From Treponema sp. (GTDB taxonomy: Bacteria; Spirochaetota; Spirochaetia; Treponematales; Treponemataceae), in NCBI GenBank assembly GCA_016283615.1, contig JAEENG010000133.1, forward strand, positions 1 to 39,017: DNA of 39,017 nucleotides, written 5' to 3'. A program made the position numbers and the translations under genes. The notes below the pieces were generated by a model. The model saw only the letters and a program-made list of their open reading frames with translations. It had not been told where the DNA came from and made no database searches. Shown piece after piece: positions 25,255 through 33,620 of this stretch; within the stretch, counting starts at the first letter, position 1, and every line of letters begins with the position of its first letter.

Positions 25255-27078
25255 CTACTGGCGCTTTTCCCATTCAACCTTGACGAGGCGGTTTTCGATG
25301 TTTTCGATACGCTGGAATGTGAGACAGTCTGCGCGGTGCACGATAACACCTCTGTTTGCACTTACATAACCTGTAATCAGGTCGCCCGGTCGCGGGTCAC
25401 AGCATCCTGCAAGCTTGCACATTACGTTCTTTGTTCCGTCTACAATCAGGCTGCCCGTATACTGGGCGCGAAGAACAAAATCCGGATCAGGTTTGTCAGT
25501 GTGCGGGCGGCGTTTTCTGCGCTTTTCTTCCTGAATTGCGCGAGCGTGCTCATTCTGGCTCTGCAGTTCTGCTGCGCGTTTGGCTTCTGCGTCCCTGTCG
25601 ATAAAGGTCGGGTCGTTTGCCGTAAGCCATGCGTGGATTCGCTGGCGTGCCTTTGAAGTTTTTACAGCCTTGAGCTGGTTTTCGGTCGGGCGTGCCTGCG
25701 GGTTTGTGATGATTTCTATAATCTGTGTGTTTTTTAGTTCCTGGGTAATCGGAATTATTTTGCCGTCAGCTTTTGCGCCGACAATCTTTTCTCCTACCGC
25801 GCTGTGAACATGATAGGCAAAGTCGATTGCATTGCTTCCTGCAGGCAGCTGTACAACATCGCCTTTTGGAGTAAATACAAAGATTTCGTCGCCCAAAAGT
25901 TCGCCCTTGAGCTTTGAAAAGAAAGCATCATCGGTTAACTTTTCGTCCTTGAGACTCTGGAGCTGGTTAAAAATTGCAAGGTTACTTACGTCTACCTTGT
26001 CGTGGTTTGTTCCTTTTTTATAAAGCCAGTGGCTTGCAACACCGTGTTCAGCCTGGTTGTGCATGTCGCGCGTGCGTATTTGAATTTCAAGCGGGCGTCC
26101 TTCGCACATGACGGTTGTATGGAGAGACTGATAGCCGTTTGCCTTTGGCATTGCAATGTAATCCTTAAAGCGTCCGTCCATCGGCTTCCACAGACTGTGA
26201 ACAATACCAATCAAAGTGTAGCACTCAGGAACCGTCGTACAGATTACGCGCAGTGCAAGCAGGTCGTAAAGCTGTCGTGCCGGCACGTTGCGCTTCTGCA
26301 TTTTTTTGTAAATTGAATAAAAATGCTTTGCGCGGCTCGAAACTGAGATTTCGATTGAGGCTTCCTTTGCCTTATTTACAATCGCGTTGACTGCCTTTTC
26401 GAGGTAGGCTGCGCGTTCGTCCTTTTTCTGGCTTACAATCGCCTTAATCTGTGCAAAAACCGCCGGATTAGAATACTTGAGGCTCAAATCTTCAAGTTCG
26501 TTTTTGATGGACTGCATACCGAGCCTGTCGGCCAGGGGAGCCCAGATGTCGATTACTTCTGCAGCGATAAGACGCTGCTTTTTTTCATCGATGGACTTTA
26601 TGTTTCGCATGCGGTCCAGGCGGTCAGCCAGTTTTACGAGAATAACGCGCACATCATCTATCATTGCAAAAAGCATTTTGCGGATATTGTCTGCCTGCTG
26701 GATTGTTGTCGCGTTGATTTTGAGGCCTGTTATGCGGCTAGTGTCTTTTACAATATTGAATACTACCGGTCCAAAAAGTTTCTGGATTTCTTCTTCGGTT
26801 ACGCCTTCAATCGAAAATATATTGTGCAGAATTCCGGAGGCGACGCAGTCGCCGTCCATTTTGCTCTGTGCAAGAATTGATGCAACGCGTAAAGGATGCA
26901 GATAATATGGTTTACCGCACGTGCGTGTAAGGCCGGAAGTTTTATTCAGTAAAAAATCCCATGCACGTTTTATTTTAGCCTTTTCTTCAGATGTAAATGT
27001 GTCAAAGGTTTTAAAAAATTCTTCTTCAAGCCGGGCGGTGTCGGTAATTTCGTTATTTGTAAGAATGTTGAATTCCAT
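25255..27078 (-). CDS. rel: Rel/SpoT-family (p)ppGpp synthetase with degenerate hydrolase domain
   Basis: 607 residues, start ATG behind GGGAGG. In order: an HD-type domain (about 45-190), a synthetase (about 245-355), a TGS domain (397-458) and a cysteine-rich conserved segment (553-585, LAGCCDPRPGDLITGYVS...HRADC). The synthetase is intact: RAKHFYSIYKKM, YDLLALRV, RFKDYIAMPKANGYQSLHTT and EIQIRT. The hydrolase is not: the H-D-x-x-E-D motif reads H-N-I-F-S-I (85-90) and KLADRLHNMR reads KLADRLDRMR, although H61 and D152 remain. The usual C-terminal ACT domain is absent, so the protein is shorter than the normal 700-750 residues. It probably makes (p)ppGpp but cannot degrade it. It is a single gene on the minus strand, divergent from the efflux operon. 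Confidence 0.88.
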   Translation of the reverse strand: MEFNILTNNEITDTARLEEEFFKTFDTFTSEEKAKIKRAWDFLLNKTSGLTRTCGKPYYLHPLRVASILAQSKMDGDCVASGILHNIFSIEGVTEEEIQKLFGPVVFNIVKDTSRITGLKINATTIQQADNIRKMLFAMIDDVRVILVKLADRLDRMRNIKSIDEKKQRLIAAEVIDIWAPLADRLGMQSIKNELEDLSLKYSNPAVFAQIKAIVSQKKDERAAYLEKAVNAIVNKAKEASIEISVSSRAKHFYSIYKKMQKRNVPARQLYDLLALRVICTTVPECYTLIGIVHSLWKPMDGRFKDYIAMPKANGYQSLHTTVMCEGRPLEIQIRTRDMHNQAEHGVASHWLYKKGTNHDKVDVSNLAIFNQLQSLKDEKLTDDAFFSKLKGELLGDEIFVFTPKGDVVQLPAGSNAIDFAYHVHSAVGEKIVGAKADGKIIPITQELKNTQIIEIITNPQARPTENQLKAVKTSKARQRIHAWLTANDPTFIDRDAEAKRAAELQSQNEHARAIQEEKRRKRRPHTDKPDPDFVLRAQYTGSLIVDGTKNVMCKLAGCCDPRPGDLITGYVSANRGVIVHRADCLTFQRIENIENRLVKVEWEKRQ

Positions 27079-27197
27079 TTAACCTCCCTAAAGAACTGAT
27101 GTCCCTTTATTAAGAATTTACTTATTTTTGTTACGTGTTGCAAGAATAATGTTTATTTAATTGTAAGAATTCTAGTAAAATAAAGAAGGTATTAAAA

Positions 27198-28502
27198 ATG
27201 AATTTTAAACGGCTTTTCTGTTATTCGATATTTTTCTTATTTTTGAATTTAATCTGGGCACAGGAGACAAAAACTCTCTCGGTTGAAGACGCAGTCACTC
27301 TCGCAAAACAAAACAATGTTTCTGTCAGCCGCGCACAGATTACCCTCGATGCGGCAAAACGCGCAAATGCACACTCATGGAATTCAATAAGTCCGACCGT
27401 AACAGTCGGAGCAACTGCTTCGGTGCCCGTAGATGCCCTGAGCGATAATGATTCAAATTACACGGCATCTTACGGAATTAACGCGACAGTATCCATGAGT
27501 CTGAGCGCAAACCTTTACACGACGATGAATTCCGCCAGAATTGAATACGAGTCCGGCAAACTTACATTTGATCAGGCCGTAAAATCCGTTGAACTCAGCG
27601 TGCGCCAGGCGTTCTACGGGCTTTTGTACGAAAAGGAAAATATCACTCTCCAGGAGCGCAACCTCGAAATTGCAAAGACCCAGTACAACAACAACCTTGC
27701 AAAGTACAACCAGGGCCGCCTGAGCGAAATCGATGTTCTTTCGGCAGAAGTAAACTATAAAAGCAAAATTCCGACTGTTGAAAGCGCCCGCACGACTTAT
27801 CAGAACGACCTTGATTCGTTTAAGCAGACTTTAGGACTTAAGATTGATGACAAAATTGAACTTGAGGGCTCCCTCGACGAACTCATCAATTTGAATTCAA
27901 TCGAACTCGACGTTACAAAACTTCAGTCACCGTCAGTGCAGCAGCTTGAATATAAAGTTCAGTCCGCTAAAAATGCGGTTCTGGATAAAAGATTTTCTGC
28001 ATTTGCTCCGTCGATTTCTGCAAAATTTAACTGGGCTGATTCATCATGGTATGTGGGCTATGACGGCACTGCACCGGATGCACAGAAATCTGCAAGCCTT
28101 TCGCTGTCGGCAAGCATTCCGCTCGACGGCGTTTTGCCGTGGTCAAGCCGCAACGACGCAATTGACAGCGCAAAAGACACTGTAAAAGATCTTGAACTCC
28201 AGCTGGATAACGAAAAGAAGAATTTTAAGCGGACCGTTGACAGTTCGCTCCGTTCAATCAAACAGAGCCAGGAAGCAATCAAATACAAGCAGGCAAACGT
28301 CAAACTTGCACAGCGTACCTACGACATGACAAGCGAAGCATACAACCGCGGAACAAAAGACCTGCTCACACTTCAGAACGCAAACACATCACTTTTGAAT
28401 GCGGAAGTTTCCCTCAAGAGCGAAGTTTTAACCCTCATAAAAACAATTTTAAATCTTGAAAACACAGCAGGAATTCCATTTGGGACCTTGGGAGATAAAT
28501 AA
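27198..28502 (+). CDS. TolC-like outer-membrane efflux protein (BesC type)
   Basis: 434 residues, with a signal peptide (RLFCYSIFFLFLNLIWAQ) and an AGAAGG ribosome site. It has the two similar halves of the outer-membrane efflux family: long helices rich in Ala, Asn, Gln and Lys (ISPTVTVGATASVPV ... TYDMTSEAYNRGTKDLLTLQ). It should form the trimeric channel-tunnel for the pump encoded downstream. The stop overlaps the next ATG by one base (TAATG), so translation is coupled. The gene order channel, adaptor, pump is that of besC-besA-besB in Borrelia. A separate start site upstream is likely but no good promoter boxes were found. Confidence 0.87.
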   Translation: MNFKRLFCYSIFFLFLNLIWAQETKTLSVEDAVTLAKQNNVSVSRAQITLDAAKRANAHSWNSISPTVTVGATASVPVDALSDNDSNYTASYGINATVSMSLSANLYTTMNSARIEYESGKLTFDQAVKSVELSVRQAFYGLLYEKENITLQERNLEIAKTQYNNNLAKYNQGRLSEIDVLSAEVNYKSKIPTVESARTTYQNDLDSFKQTLGLKIDDKIELEGSLDELINLNSIELDVTKLQSPSVQQLEYKVQSAKNAVLDKRFSAFAPSISAKFNWADSSWYVGYDGTAPDAQKSASLSLSASIPLDGVLPWSSRNDAIDSAKDTVKDLELQLDNEKKNFKRTVDSSLRSIKQSQEAIKYKQANVKLAQRTYDMTSEAYNRGTKDLLTLQNANTSLLNAEVSLKSEVLTLIKTILNLENTAGIPFGTLGDK

Positions 28503-29470
28503 TGAATTTAAAGAAACTTACAAAATCACAAATCGTAATAATTTCGGCAGTTGCCCTGACAATCCTGTGCATTATTTTCTGCCTTACAATCGGCCGTAAT
28601 GACAGCAAGCAGCAGGGCGGACGCAGCCGCGGTGGAAACACAGTTTTTTCCGTAATTACGCAGACTGTTCAGAAAGAGGTTTTGCACGGCTACGTAATTG
28701 CCAACGGCGAAATCGAAAGCCAGAACTCGGTAAATGTTTATCCTGATGTTGCAGGAAAGGTAATAGAAACAAACGTAATGCTCGGTTCATCAGTAAAAAG
28801 GGGAGACATTATTGCTTATGTTGACCCGAGTGCTCCGGGCCAGTATTACAAAAAAAGCCCTGTTTACGCCCCGATCAGCGGAAGTATAATTTCTACCCCG
28901 CTCAAAAACGGAACTACAGTAAGCACAAACACAACAATTGCAATCGTCGGTGATATTTCAAACCTTCAGGTTACAGCCGATATTCCTGAACGCTATGTGG
29001 CAGTTTTAAAAGAAGGCTTAAAGGCAGAAATTTCTGTAGAAGCTTATCCGGAAGTTGTTTTTGAAGCAACTGTAAGCCGTGTAAGCCCGGTTGTTGATAC
29101 AACAAGCCGCACCAAGGAAGTTGTACTTCATTTTAATAAGCGTGATGAGCGCGTAAACGCCGGTATGTTCGGCAAGGTAAAACTCTACACTCAGGACTAC
29201 ACGGACCAGGTTGTAATGCCGTCCGACGCTCTGGTTCAGTTGAATGACGAGAATTACGCTTATGTTGTAAAGGAAGACTCAACTGTTGAACGCCGCAAGG
29301 TTGTTACAGGAAACTCGGTTGACGGCAAAATCCAGATTACTGAAGGGGTCAATGAAGGCGAAAAGGTTGTAATCCAGGGACAGACTTCCCTCAACGACGG
29401 CTCAAAGATCCGCGATATCACTAACGCCGGTGCTGAGAAGGAAGCCGGAAAAGCTGATTCAAAAAACTAG
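28502..29470 (+). CDS. RND periplasmic adaptor lacking the alpha-hairpin (BesA type)
   Basis: 322 residues. A single N-terminal membrane anchor (about residues 10-30) is followed by two lipoyl half-motifs: VYPDVAGKVIETNVMLGSSV then APISGSIISTPLKNGTTVS. Only about 20 residues, not the usual 60-80-residue helical hairpin, separate them. The beta-barrel and membrane-proximal domains follow (VTADIPERYVAVLKEGLKAE, VVMPSDALVQLNDENYAYVV). The hairpin normally contacts TolC, so this adaptor must dock differently, as proposed for Borrelia BesA. The tail is polar and Lys/Glu/Ala-rich. It lies 1 base into the tolC-like gene; its TAG stop is part of the next gene's AGAGG ribosome site. Confidence 0.85.
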   Translation: MNLKKLTKSQIVIISAVALTILCIIFCLTIGRNDSKQQGGRSRGGNTVFSVITQTVQKEVLHGYVIANGEIESQNSVNVYPDVAGKVIETNVMLGSSVKRGDIIAYVDPSAPGQYYKKSPVYAPISGSIISTPLKNGTTVSTNTTIAIVGDISNLQVTADIPERYVAVLKEGLKAEISVEAYPEVVFEATVSRVSPVVDTTSRTKEVVLHFNKRDERVNAGMFGKVKLYTQDYTDQVVMPSDALVQLNDENYAYVVKEDSTVERRKVVTGNSVDGKIQITEGVNEGEKVVIQGQTSLNDGSKIRDITNAGAEKEAGKADSKN

Positions 29471-29479
29471 AGGCATAAA

Positions 29480-32400
29480 ATGAATATTTCAAAAACCACA
29501 CTTGAACATCCGGTTTTAACGCTCATTTTTTTTGCACTCTTAGGCGTAATGGGAATTTTTACCCTCAACAATGTTGCAATCAGTCTGATGCCGGATATCG
29601 ACAGCCCTTACCTTAACGTCAGAACCACTTACACAAACGCCGGTCCTGAATCTGTCGAAAAAACAATTACAAAGGTGCTCGAAGGCCAGCTCATTTCTGT
29701 AAGCGGTCTCAAAAAAATGACTTCTACATCGCAGGAAGGCTCTTCGCGCATTTCCCTCGAATTCAACTACGGGACCGACCTCGACATTGCGACAAACAAT
29801 GTACGCGATAAAATTGACCGTGTCCTCAAAAGACTTCCGGATGATGCAGACAGCCCGACCATCTTAAAAATGGACGCTGATTCAATGCCTATTATGCGAA
29901 TCGCAGTCCGGGGCAACCGTAGCCGTGACGAACTCAAAGTTCTTGCGGAAGACACAATTGTAAGCCTGCTTGAACAGACTGACGGCGTTGCAGAAGCTAC
30001 AGTTTCAGGCGGGCGTACAAAGATTGTCCGCGTAGATATCAGCCAGAACCGCCTTGCGGCCTATGGACTTACTCTTTCTCAGGTAAACAGCGCCCTTTCC
30101 AAACAAAACCTTGAACTTGGCGGCGGTAAAATTACCGAAGGAAAGACAGATTATTCAATCCGCACAACCGGTGAGTTTTCAAGTATTGAAGAAATCAATG
30201 ACGCCATCATTACAACCAAAAATGACTACGTTGTCCGCCTGAGCGATATCGGTACTGCCTACATGGGTTACAAGGACAAAACAAACGACGTTTACATCAA
30301 CGGAACTCCAGGTATTTATGTCAGCGTAACAAAGCAGTCAGGCAAAAACAGCGTAACAGTTGCAAACAAGGTTTATGATAAACTCAAGGAAATTGAAGAA
30401 CTTTTGCCGACAGACGTTAATCTCGAAATTATCAGTGACTCGACGGACTCAATCCGGGACACTATCAATACACTTCTGGACAGCTGCTGGCAGGGACTTC
30501 TGCTGGCCGTTCTGGTTCTCTTTCTGTTCTTGAAGAACTTTAAATCAACCATCATCATTGCGATTTCGATCCCGCTTTCCATTGTCATCACAATGCTCTG
30601 CATGAGTTTTGCAGGAATCACGCTCAACATGATGACTCTGACCGGTTTGATTCTCGGGGTCGGAATGATTGTAGACGCTTCAATCGTAATGATTGAAAAC
30701 ATCTATGTTTACCGCAGCCGCGGGGCTGCTCCAAAAGTTGCCGCAGTTCTTGGATCCAGCGAAATGGTAATGTCAGTTCTTTCGGGCAACCTCACGACAA
30801 TCTGTGTATTCATTCCGTTTTTGTTCTTTATCTCAGACCTTGGAATGATGGGCCAGATGTTTAAGGGAATCATCTTTACCGTTGTAATCAGTTTGATTTC
30901 CTCTCTCTTTGTTGCGATTTTTCTTGTTCCGGTCCTGGCAGGAAAGTTTTTGCCGCTTACAAACCGTAACGAAAAACCGGTTAAATTCAGGCCGTTAAAA
31001 AGATTTTACGAACTGCTTGATATCCCGCTCGCTGCAGTTACAAAAGTTTACCGCAAAGTGCTCAAAAAGGCTTTGACGCACCGCGCCGTGACGGTTGTTG
31101 TCTGCGTGTGTACTCTGATAATTGCCCTTGCCTTTGCCACAACACTGAATGTAAACCTTATGCCTTCTGGTAAGGACGACAGCGTAACATTGAACGTTAC
31201 ACTTCCAATCGGTACAACCCTGAGCGAAACAACCACCGTCCTCGAGCAGTTTGAACAGATCTGCCGTGACGAAATAAAGGGTTACAAGGCTTTGATTACA
31301 ACAATCGGAAGTTCATCCGCATCGTATAAAGGTTCAATTGAATTAAAACTGCCTGCAACAGAAGAGCAGATTGACAGCGCCCAGGATATCCAGAAAAAAC
31401 TGCGCGCCCACTTTAATGATTTTGCCGGTGCAAAGTTCGGCTTTCGTCAGGGCATGAGGGGCCAGATGACCGGCAGCGACATTAAAATCAAAATCCGCTG
31501 CGATGATCTGGAAAAGGCCCTCGATATTTCGGACCAGATTACGGCAGTAATGAAGAAAATCCCTGACCTTGGCGAATCATCCGTTGATATCGAAAAGGGT
31601 GTTCCAGAAGTAGAAATAGAAATCGACCGTCAGCGCGCCTACGCCTTTGGTGTTGACGTAACCACAGTCGCAAAAGAAATCAACTATGCGATGAACGGCG
31701 TAACTTCTACAACTTATCGTACGGGCGGTAAGGATTATTCGACAGTTTTGATGTATCAGAAAGAAGACCGCCAGAAGGTTATAGATCTGGAACAGATTTT
31801 TGTTAACGGAACCAACGGCAAGGTAAGCGTTGCAAACTTTGCTTCGGTTAAAAAAGGTCTGGGTCCTGTAAAAATTGCCCGCGAAAATCAGTCGCGCATT
31901 GTAACCGTAACCTGCGACATTATCACTGAGCGCTCGGCATACGATGTTGAACAGGAAATCAAGGAAGGAATCGCACAGAGCTTTATCGTTCCTGACGATG
32001 TAACTTTGGTCTACGATGGAGCATGGCAGAGTATGCAGGACCAGGGAAAAACCTACGGTTCAATTATTCTGATGGCTATTTTACTCGTATTCGGAGTAAT
32101 GGCCGGAACTTACGAAAGCTTTAAGGCTCCTTTCATCAACCTGTTTACAATTCCATTCCTTGTAATCGGTGTCGTTGCAATTTATAAGATTACGGGTCAG
32201 GCAATCAGTATGATCAGCTGTGTGGGTCTTATCATGCTCGTCGGAATTGTTGTAAACAACGGTATTATCCTCGTCGACTACACAAATCTTTTGATTGACC
32301 GCGGCTACAAAATGTTTGACGCCTGCCTCGAAGCCGGAGCCAGCCGTCTGCGCCCTGTTTTGATGACAACTCTGACTACAATCCTCGGTATGCTTCCGAT

Positions 32401-32581
32401 GTGCTTTGCCACAAGCGGTTCTGCCGGAATGGTTCAGCCGATCGGCGTTGCCGTAGTAGGCGGTTTGACAAGTTCAACCTTTGTAACGCTGTTCTTTATT
32501 CCGGTTTTGTATTCTCTTGTAATGAAAGAAAAGGGCGTTAAAAAATCAAAAATTAAATTATTGCTGACGGAGGAAAAATAA
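29480..32581 (+). CDS. RND efflux pump permease (HAE1-like, BesB type)
   Basis: 1033 residues, full length for the family, with 12 expected membrane segments and two large periplasmic loops. The N-terminus (TTLEHPVLTLIFFALLGVMG) and the GPESVEKTIT block are typical. In the fourth membrane segment GMIVDASIVMIEN keeps one of the two AcrB aspartates (D399, the AcrB D407 position); the second is Ala. In the tenth segment GIVVNNGIILVDYTN carries Asn where AcrB has its essential Lys. Such changes occur in other spirochaete and Bacteroidetes-type pumps. It exports drugs, lipids or other hydrophobic compounds by proton exchange across both membranes together with the two upstream products. The stop overlaps the next ATG by one base. 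Confidence 0.9.
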   Translation: MNISKTTLEHPVLTLIFFALLGVMGIFTLNNVAISLMPDIDSPYLNVRTTYTNAGPESVEKTITKVLEGQLISVSGLKKMTSTSQEGSSRISLEFNYGTDLDIATNNVRDKIDRVLKRLPDDADSPTILKMDADSMPIMRIAVRGNRSRDELKVLAEDTIVSLLEQTDGVAEATVSGGRTKIVRVDISQNRLAAYGLTLSQVNSALSKQNLELGGGKITEGKTDYSIRTTGEFSSIEEINDAIITTKNDYVVRLSDIGTAYMGYKDKTNDVYINGTPGIYVSVTKQSGKNSVTVANKVYDKLKEIEELLPTDVNLEIISDSTDSIRDTINTLLDSCWQGLLLAVLVLFLFLKNFKSTIIIAISIPLSIVITMLCMSFAGITLNMMTLTGLILGVGMIVDASIVMIENIYVYRSRGAAPKVAAVLGSSEMVMSVLSGNLTTICVFIPFLFFISDLGMMGQMFKGIIFTVVISLISSLFVAIFLVPVLAGKFLPLTNRNEKPVKFRPLKRFYELLDIPLAAVTKVYRKVLKKALTHRAVTVVVCVCTLIIALAFATTLNVNLMPSGKDDSVTLNVTLPIGTTLSETTTVLEQFEQICRDEIKGYKALITTIGSSSASYKGSIELKLPATEEQIDSAQDIQKKLRAHFNDFAGAKFGFRQGMRGQMTGSDIKIKIRCDDLEKALDISDQITAVMKKIPDLGESSVDIEKGVPEVEIEIDRQRAYAFGVDVTTVAKEINYAMNGVTSTTYRTGGKDYSTVLMYQKEDRQKVIDLEQIFVNGTNGKVSVANFASVKKGLGPVKIARENQSRIVTVTCDIITERSAYDVEQEIKEGIAQSFIVPDDVTLVYDGAWQSMQDQGKTYGSIILMAILLVFGVMAGTYESFKAPFINLFTIPFLVIGVVAIYKITGQAISMISCVGLIMLVGIVVNNGIILVDYTNLLIDRGYKMFDACLEAGASRLRPVLMTTLTTILGMLPMCFATSGSAGMVQPIGVAVVGGLTSSTFVTLFFIPVLYSLVMKEKGVKKSKIKLLLTEEK

Positions 32582-32865
32582 TGTACCGCTGCGAAGTTAT
32601 TGCCAATCAGTCAGTTCAGGACGAACTTATCACGCTTCTTGAAGAACATATCCAAGGCTGCCTTTACACGATTATTCCGCTGGCAGTCGGACGCGGTAAA
32701 AATTCGTATAAAATGGGTTCTTCAACCTGGCCGGAAACAAACTTTGTCCTTATTACCTATGTTCAGGATGAATTTTTAGCGGTGGTCAAAAACATTGTCG
32801 CATCCCTGAAAGCAAAGTTTGTAAACGAAGGCGTAAAACTCTTTGTCGTTAAGGCAGAAGATTAA
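32581..32865 (+). CDS. PG0541-like transporter-associated protein
   Basis: 94 residues, no signal peptide. The pattern of a short beta strand, helix, Gly-rich turn and strand (YRCEVIANQSVQDELITLLE ... YTIIPLAVGRGKNSYKMGSS ... FVLITYVQDE) resembles the PG0541 family found after RND pumps in Bacteroidetes and spirochaetes. I infer a P-II-like ferredoxin fold that may sense a ligand or modulate the pump. The gene begins in the stop codon of the pump and its own stop overlaps the next start (both TAATG). The ligand is unknown. Confidence 0.65.
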   Translation: MYRCEVIANQSVQDELITLLEEHIQGCLYTIIPLAVGRGKNSYKMGSSTWPETNFVLITYVQDEFLAVVKNIVASLKAKFVNEGVKLFVVKAED

Positions 32866-33461
32866 TGCGCCATAAAAAACAACCTTCAAAGTATTATTAC
32901 TTTATGATGAATAAAGCTTATGGAACGGTGTGTTCAACTGTGAGCGACAGGCGGCACACCGTTTACGAGGTTTTTCCGCCCGACGTGCTGATAGTGGACG
33001 GTGTCAAACTGCACACTGCCGGCCGCCTGGACGCGGACACGGAAGGTCTTTTGATTTTGACAAATGACGGAAAGTTTTCTGACTTTTTAAGCCGTCCCGT
33101 AAATAAAATTCAAAAAACATATCTTGTAACTCTAAAAAACTGCGTCTCAACTGATGCTCAAAATGAATACAAATCTCTCGCCTCTGCCGGACTTTCTCTG
33201 CCTGCAGAAAAAAAAGCGCCTGTCCAGCAGGCAAATCCCGCCTCAATTGAATGGATTGATTCAACAAAGTGCCGAATCACCGTAACTGAAGGCAAGTTTC
33301 ACGAAGTCAAGCGGATTTTCCGCGCACTCGGAAACGAGGTTCTTGCCTTAAAAAGGGTTTCTTTCGGTACTCTTGAACTCGACACCTCTCTTGCTCCCGG
33401 TCAGTACCGCAAACTGACGGAGAATGAAGTTAACTTGTTATATAACAATAATTTCTGTTAA
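32865..33461 (+). CDS. RsuA-family pseudouridine synthase without S4 domain
   Basis: 198 residues. The catalytic motif GRLDADTEGLLILTNDG (residues 53-69, nucleophile Asp56), the KTYLV strand and the F-H-E-V-K-R-I-F-R-A-L-G motif are typical of the RsuA/RluB/E/F family. It converts a uridine in rRNA to pseudouridine. E. coli RsuA has an extra N-terminal S4 RNA-binding domain, which is missing here; RluE-type enzymes also lack it. The rRNA position cannot be assigned. It is last in the efflux operon and translationally coupled to the PG0541-like gene, an unusual partner for an rRNA modifier. Confidence 0.85.
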   Translation: MRHKKQPSKYYYFMMNKAYGTVCSTVSDRRHTVYEVFPPDVLIVDGVKLHTAGRLDADTEGLLILTNDGKFSDFLSRPVNKIQKTYLVTLKNCVSTDAQNEYKSLASAGLSLPAEKKAPVQQANPASIEWIDSTKCRITVTEGKFHEVKRIFRALGNEVLALKRVSFGTLELDTSLAPGQYRKLTENEVNLLYNNNFC

Positions 33462-33543
33462 ATTTCAGTGAATTTATAGAAAAATAGAGTAAATTTGGTC
33501 TAAGAGGAGAACGGCACTGTTAAATTGGGTGGGAAAACTGCCG

Positions 33544-33581
33544 ATACTGACAATAGAAAAAAGTTTTTTTGCCAGTATTTT
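33544..33581 (+). terminator. Weak hairpin, possible terminator of the efflux operon
   Basis: ATACTG (33544-33549) pairs with CAGTAT (33573-33578), with further A-T pairs between an A-run and a T7 run, followed by TTT. The stem is AT-rich and interrupted, so function is uncertain. Confidence 0.35.
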
Positions 33582-33620
33582 ACTGCATAATAAGGTCTTT
33601 TTTTAAAGACGGAGGTATGT

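Noticed and set aside
25216..25258. Hairpin between the phosphoesterase and rel genes as a bidirectional terminator
   Set aside because: The possible stem (GACA...GCGGA with TCCGC...TGTC) needs a 4-base bulge and has no T-run on either side.
27079..27197. Promoters for rel and the efflux operon in their shared intergenic region
   Set aside because: Only 4/6 matches (for example TTGCAA-17-TAAATT towards rel) in a very AT-rich stretch, where chance matches are expected.
33529..33606. A 25-codon GTG-started frame upstream of the second giant lipoprotein, near an AGAGGAG
   Set aside because: The Shine-Dalgarno is about 15-20 bases from the GTG, and the frame simply reads the A/T-rich hairpin region.
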